Part shown: positions 6,409 to 8,202 of the stretch, piece after piece
How the letters are laid out: every line of letters starts with the position of its first letter
Numbering within the stretch: position 1 is the stretch's first letter
From: Planctomycetales bacterium
GTDB taxonomy: Bacteria; Planctomycetota; Planctomycetia; Gemmatales; Gemmataceae
Direction: 5' to 3'
Length of the DNA: 8,202 nt
Assembly: GCA_020054355.1 (NCBI GenBank)
Contig: JAGVLI010000462.1
Span: 1-8,202 of the forward strand
Position numbers and translations under genes: made by a program
The notes under the pieces: generated by a model
The model's input: only the letters and a program-made list of their open reading frames with translations
Databases searched by the model: none
What the model was told of the DNA's origin: nothing

Positions 6409-6450
6409 TGAATAGCTGATAGCTGACAGCTGATAGCTGTCAGCTATTCA
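6409..6450. repeat. Heptamer tandem array forming a palindrome
   Basis: Five tandem 7-base units run from 6413 to 6447: TAGCTGA, TAGCTGA, CAGCTGA, TAGCTGT, CAGCTAT. The block is also palindromic. TGAATAGCTGA (6409-6419) pairs with TCAGCTATTCA (6440-6450), and as an alternative AGCTGACAGC (6421-6430) pairs with GCTGTCAGCT (6436-6445). It sits between the 81-aa gene and the TIGR02996 gene, both on the minus strand. It could act as a terminator, a protein-binding site or simply a short repeat prone to slippage. Confidence 0.8.
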
Positions 6451-6514
6451 TCGTGTGAATGGCTTCCTGGCAAGCGGGATGCACCCGACTGGCCATGACC
6501 TCGTCCAGCCCCAT

Positions 6515-6760
6515 TTACTCCCGGCTGCGTTTCCAGGACCAGTCCGCCATGAACTCGTGGCACCAGTCCTGCGCGTACGGTTTCCCGGCCGCCGCACAGA
6601 TCGGACAGTACCAGCCATCGCGCGTCGCGCGGAGGACGTGATGACTGCCGTCCGGCTCTCGCTCGCCGCAGGTGAACGGATGATGATAGCCACACTGCTG
6701 ATAGCCATTCAACGAGGCAATTTGGCTTTCGTCCCAGGGAACCTTGCAACTTTCGTTCAT
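6515..6760 (-). CDS. Small Cys/His-rich protein, probable zinc-binding
   Basis: This is an 81-aa protein of unknown function. Cysteines and histidines cluster in CGYHHPFTCG (23-32), in WYCPICAAAG with a CxxC knuckle (about 50-59), and in DWCHEFMADWSW near the C-terminus. This is the composition of a small zinc ribbon, and the 'HPFTCG ... GWYCP.C ... QDWCHEFMADW' layout looks like a conserved family of small proteins. The start at 6760 is preceded by GGAG at a 9-base spacing; that GGAG pairs with the CTCC at 6770-6773/6762-6765 in a 4-bp hairpin. A divergent promoter-like pair lies upstream. There is no membrane segment. The partner or ligand cannot be inferred. Confidence 0.72.
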   Translation of the reverse strand: MNESCKVPWDESQIASLNGYQQCGYHHPFTCGEREPDGSHHVLRATRDGWYCPICAAAGKPYAQDWCHEFMADWSWKRSRE

Positions 6761-6791
6761 TGGAGAATACTCCGTTCAGAATCCAACCCTG

Positions 6792-6820
6792 ATGCTACCA
6801 AGCGCATCCGTCAGGGCCAA
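6792..6820 (-). promoter_or_regulatory. Possible promoter of the 81-aa gene
   Basis: On the minus strand TTGGCC (6815-6820) and TAGCAT (6792-6797) are 17 bases apart, about 32 bases before the ATG at 6760. It is divergent from the gnd promoter. The assignment rests on spacing and moderate hexamer match. Confidence 0.35.
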
Positions 6821-6833
6821 GCGCGAGGTTCAT

Positions 6834-6850
6834 ACGCTTCTCCGAAGCGT
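6834..6850. repeat. Perfect small hairpin between divergent promoters
   Basis: ACGCTTC (6834-6840) and GAAGCGT (6844-6850) form a 7-bp stem with a 3-base loop. It lies midway between the divergent 81-aa gene and gnd promoters. It could be an operator-like dyad; no known regulator motif is recognised. Confidence 0.45.
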
Positions 6851-6880
6851 CGCTAACCGGCTGACCGACTGACTGCTTCG

Positions 6881-6909
6881 TTGCCGTCCCCGGCCGCCGC
6901 GAGTAAAAT
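6881..6909 (+). promoter_or_regulatory. gnd: Putative gnd promoter
   Basis: TTGCCG (6881-6886) and TAAAAT (6904-6909) are separated by 17 bases and lie 42 bases ahead of the gnd ATG. The AT-rich -10 box stands out in a GC-rich context. Confidence 0.5.
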
Positions 6910-6951
6910 TTGCCCGATAGCCGGAACCTCCTCTTCCCAGAAAGACCAGCC

Positions 6952-8202
6952 ATGAGCACCGCGACCGCTGACATCGGCCTGATCGGGCTTGCCGTCATGG
7001 GCGAGAACCTCGTCCTGAACATGGAAAGCAAGGGCTTCACCGTGGCCGTGTTCAACCGCACGACTTCCAAGGTGGACGACTTCGTCAACGGCCGCGGCAA
7101 GAGCAAGAAGATCGTCGGCACTCATGCCGTGAAGGAACTGGTGGCAGCGCTGAAACGGCCGCGCAAGGTCATGATCATGGTCAAGGCCGGGCCGGCGGTC
7201 GATCAGGTCATCGACGAGGTCGCGCCGCTGCTGGAACCCGGCGACATCCTCATCGACGGCGGCAACACCCACTACCCGGATACCACCCGCCGCACCCGCG
7301 CCCTGAAGGAGAAGGGCTTGCTCTTCATCGGCACCGGCGTCTCCGGCGGCGAGGAAGGCGCGCTGCTCGGGCCGTCGATCATGCCCGGCGGCAACCCGGA
7401 CGCTTGGCCGCACGTCAAGCCGATCTTCCAGGCCATCGCCGCCAAGGTGGAAGGCGGCGCGCCTTGCTGCGACTGGGTCGGACCGGACGGCGCGGGCCAC
7501 TTCGTCAAGATGGTCCACAACGGCATCGAATACGGCGACATGCAGCTCATCTGCGAGTCGTTCCACCTGCTCAGTTCAGTACTCGGACTCGACGCCGCCA
7601 AGCTGCACGATGTCTTTGCCCGCTGGAACAAGGGACCGCTCGACAGCTACCTGATCGAGATTACCCGCGACATCTTCGGCTACCGCGACCCGGAGACCGG
7701 CAAGCCGCTGGTCGATTTCATCCTCGACGCCGCTGGCCAGAAGGGCACCGGCAAGTGGACGGTGCTGGCGGCGCTCGACGCCGGCATCCCGCTGACGCTG
7801 ATCGCGGAAGCGGTCTTCGCGCGCATCCTGTCGTCGCAGAAGGACGAGCGCGTCACCGCCAGCAAGGTGCTGGGTGGGCCGGGCGAGGTCTTCAAGGGCG
7901 ACCGCGACAGTTTCACCAACGACGTGGAAATGGCGCTGTATGCCAGCAAGATCATGTCCTATGCCCAGGGGTTCGCGCTGATTTCCGCCGCGTCGCGCGA
8001 GAACAAGTGGAATGTCAACAACGGCGCGGTGGCGCTGATGTGGCGGGGCGGGTGCATCATCCGCAGCGTCTTCCTCGGCAAGATCAAGGAAGCCTTCGAC
8101 CGCAGGCCCGACCTGGCGAACCTGATGCTCGATTCGTACTTCGCGGCCGAGATCGCGCGGGCGCAGCCCGGTTGGCGTCGGGGCGTGGCCGCGGGCGTGG
8201 AC
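6952..8202 (+). CDS. gnd: 6-phosphogluconate dehydrogenase (decarboxylating), 3'-truncated by window edge
   Basis: This enzyme oxidises 6-phosphogluconate to ribulose 5-phosphate and CO2, reducing NADP+, in the oxidative pentose phosphate pathway. The visible 417 residues run off the window end in an open frame; the family is usually about 470-490 aa. The N-terminal Rossmann motif is GLIGLAVMGENLVLNM (9-24), with FNRT (34-37) following strand 2. The substrate loop GVSGGEEGALLGPSIMPGG is at 129-147. The catalytic region KMVHNGIEYGDMQLICE (186-202) keeps Lys186, Asn190 and Glu193 at the classic spacing. GQKGTGKWT and ALMWRGGCIIRSVFLGKI follow in the helical C-terminal domain. The ATG at 6952 gives the expected N-terminus; the Shine-Dalgarno is weak (AGAAAG). 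A large open frame on the opposite strand is only a shadow. Confidence 0.96.
   Translation, partial: MSTATADIGLIGLAVMGENLVLNMESKGFTVAVFNRTTSKVDDFVNGRGKSKKIVGTHAVKELVAALKRPRKVMIMVKAGPAVDQVIDEVAPLLEPGDILIDGGNTHYPDTTRRTRALKEKGLLFIGTGVSGGEEGALLGPSIMPGGNPDAWPHVKPIFQAIAAKVEGGAPCCDWVGPDGAGHFVKMVHNGIEYGDMQLICESFHLLSSVLGLDAAKLHDVFARWNKGPLDSYLIEITRDIFGYRDPETGKPLVDFILDAAGQKGTGKWTVLAALDAGIPLTLIAEAVFARILSSQKDERVTASKVLGGPGEVFKGDRDSFTNDVEMALYASKIMSYAQGFALISAASRENKWNVNNGAVALMWRGGCIIRSVFLGKIKEAFDRRPDLANLMLDSYFAAEIARAQPGWRRGVAAGVD

Noticed and set aside
6798..6824. Direct repeat CCAAGCGC (6798-6805 and 6817-6824) as a regulator site.
   Set aside because: It is only 8 bases, occurs twice and has no known motif; too weak to list.
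6853..7566. 237-aa minus-strand open frame opposite gnd.
   Set aside because: It is an antisense shadow; the plus strand encodes all 6-phosphogluconate dehydrogenase motifs.

Overview
The window is GC-rich bacterial DNA, and a planctomycete of the Gemmata group is the most likely source. The best clue is the protein at 5723-6349. It opens with the 'DEE.FF..I..HPDDDTPRLVYADWLEERG...AEYIR.Q' signature of the TIGR02996 repeat-companion domain, which is greatly expanded in Gemmata-like planctomycetes, and it ends in leucine-rich repeats. Species cannot be assigned from the sequence alone.

Layout: (1) 1-1452 holds two unrelated SAM-dependent methyltransferase genes that converge tail to tail with 3 bases between their stop codons. 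The first is cut by the window start; the second is an FkbM-family enzyme with its own promoter. (2) 1453-1687 is intergenic. It contains a strong hairpin and a decayed copy of the last ~30 codons of ppdK. (3) 1688-2719 is a compact two-gene operon on the minus strand: a HEPN-like protein followed by an uncharacterised 175-aa partner whose Shine-Dalgarno overlaps the HEPN stop codon. It has its own TATAAT box and lies between two direct copies of the ppdK 3' end, one intact and one decayed. (4) 2852-5590 encodes a complete pyruvate phosphate dikinase, whose coding sequence contains an in-frame GC-rich palindrome. (5) 5723-6760 holds two small accessory genes, a TIGR02996/LRR protein and an 81-aa Cys/His-rich protein, separated by a palindromic heptamer array. 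(6) 6952-8202 encodes 6-phosphogluconate dehydrogenase, divergent from the 81-aa gene and cut by the window end.

The two metabolic genes (ppdK, central PEP/pyruvate interconversion; gnd, oxidative pentose phosphate pathway) look like chromosomal backbone. The methyltransferases, HEPN cassette and small proteins look like accessory genes placed between them. No gene-free stretch exceeds 300 bases. No tRNA, rRNA, CRISPR array, transposase or integrase was found.

The best candidate for something undescribed is the HEPN/partner cassette bracketed by ppdK 3'-end repeats. This looks like insertion at a housekeeping gene's 3' end with regeneration of that end, but no mobility gene is visible and a local tandem duplication would leave the same picture.
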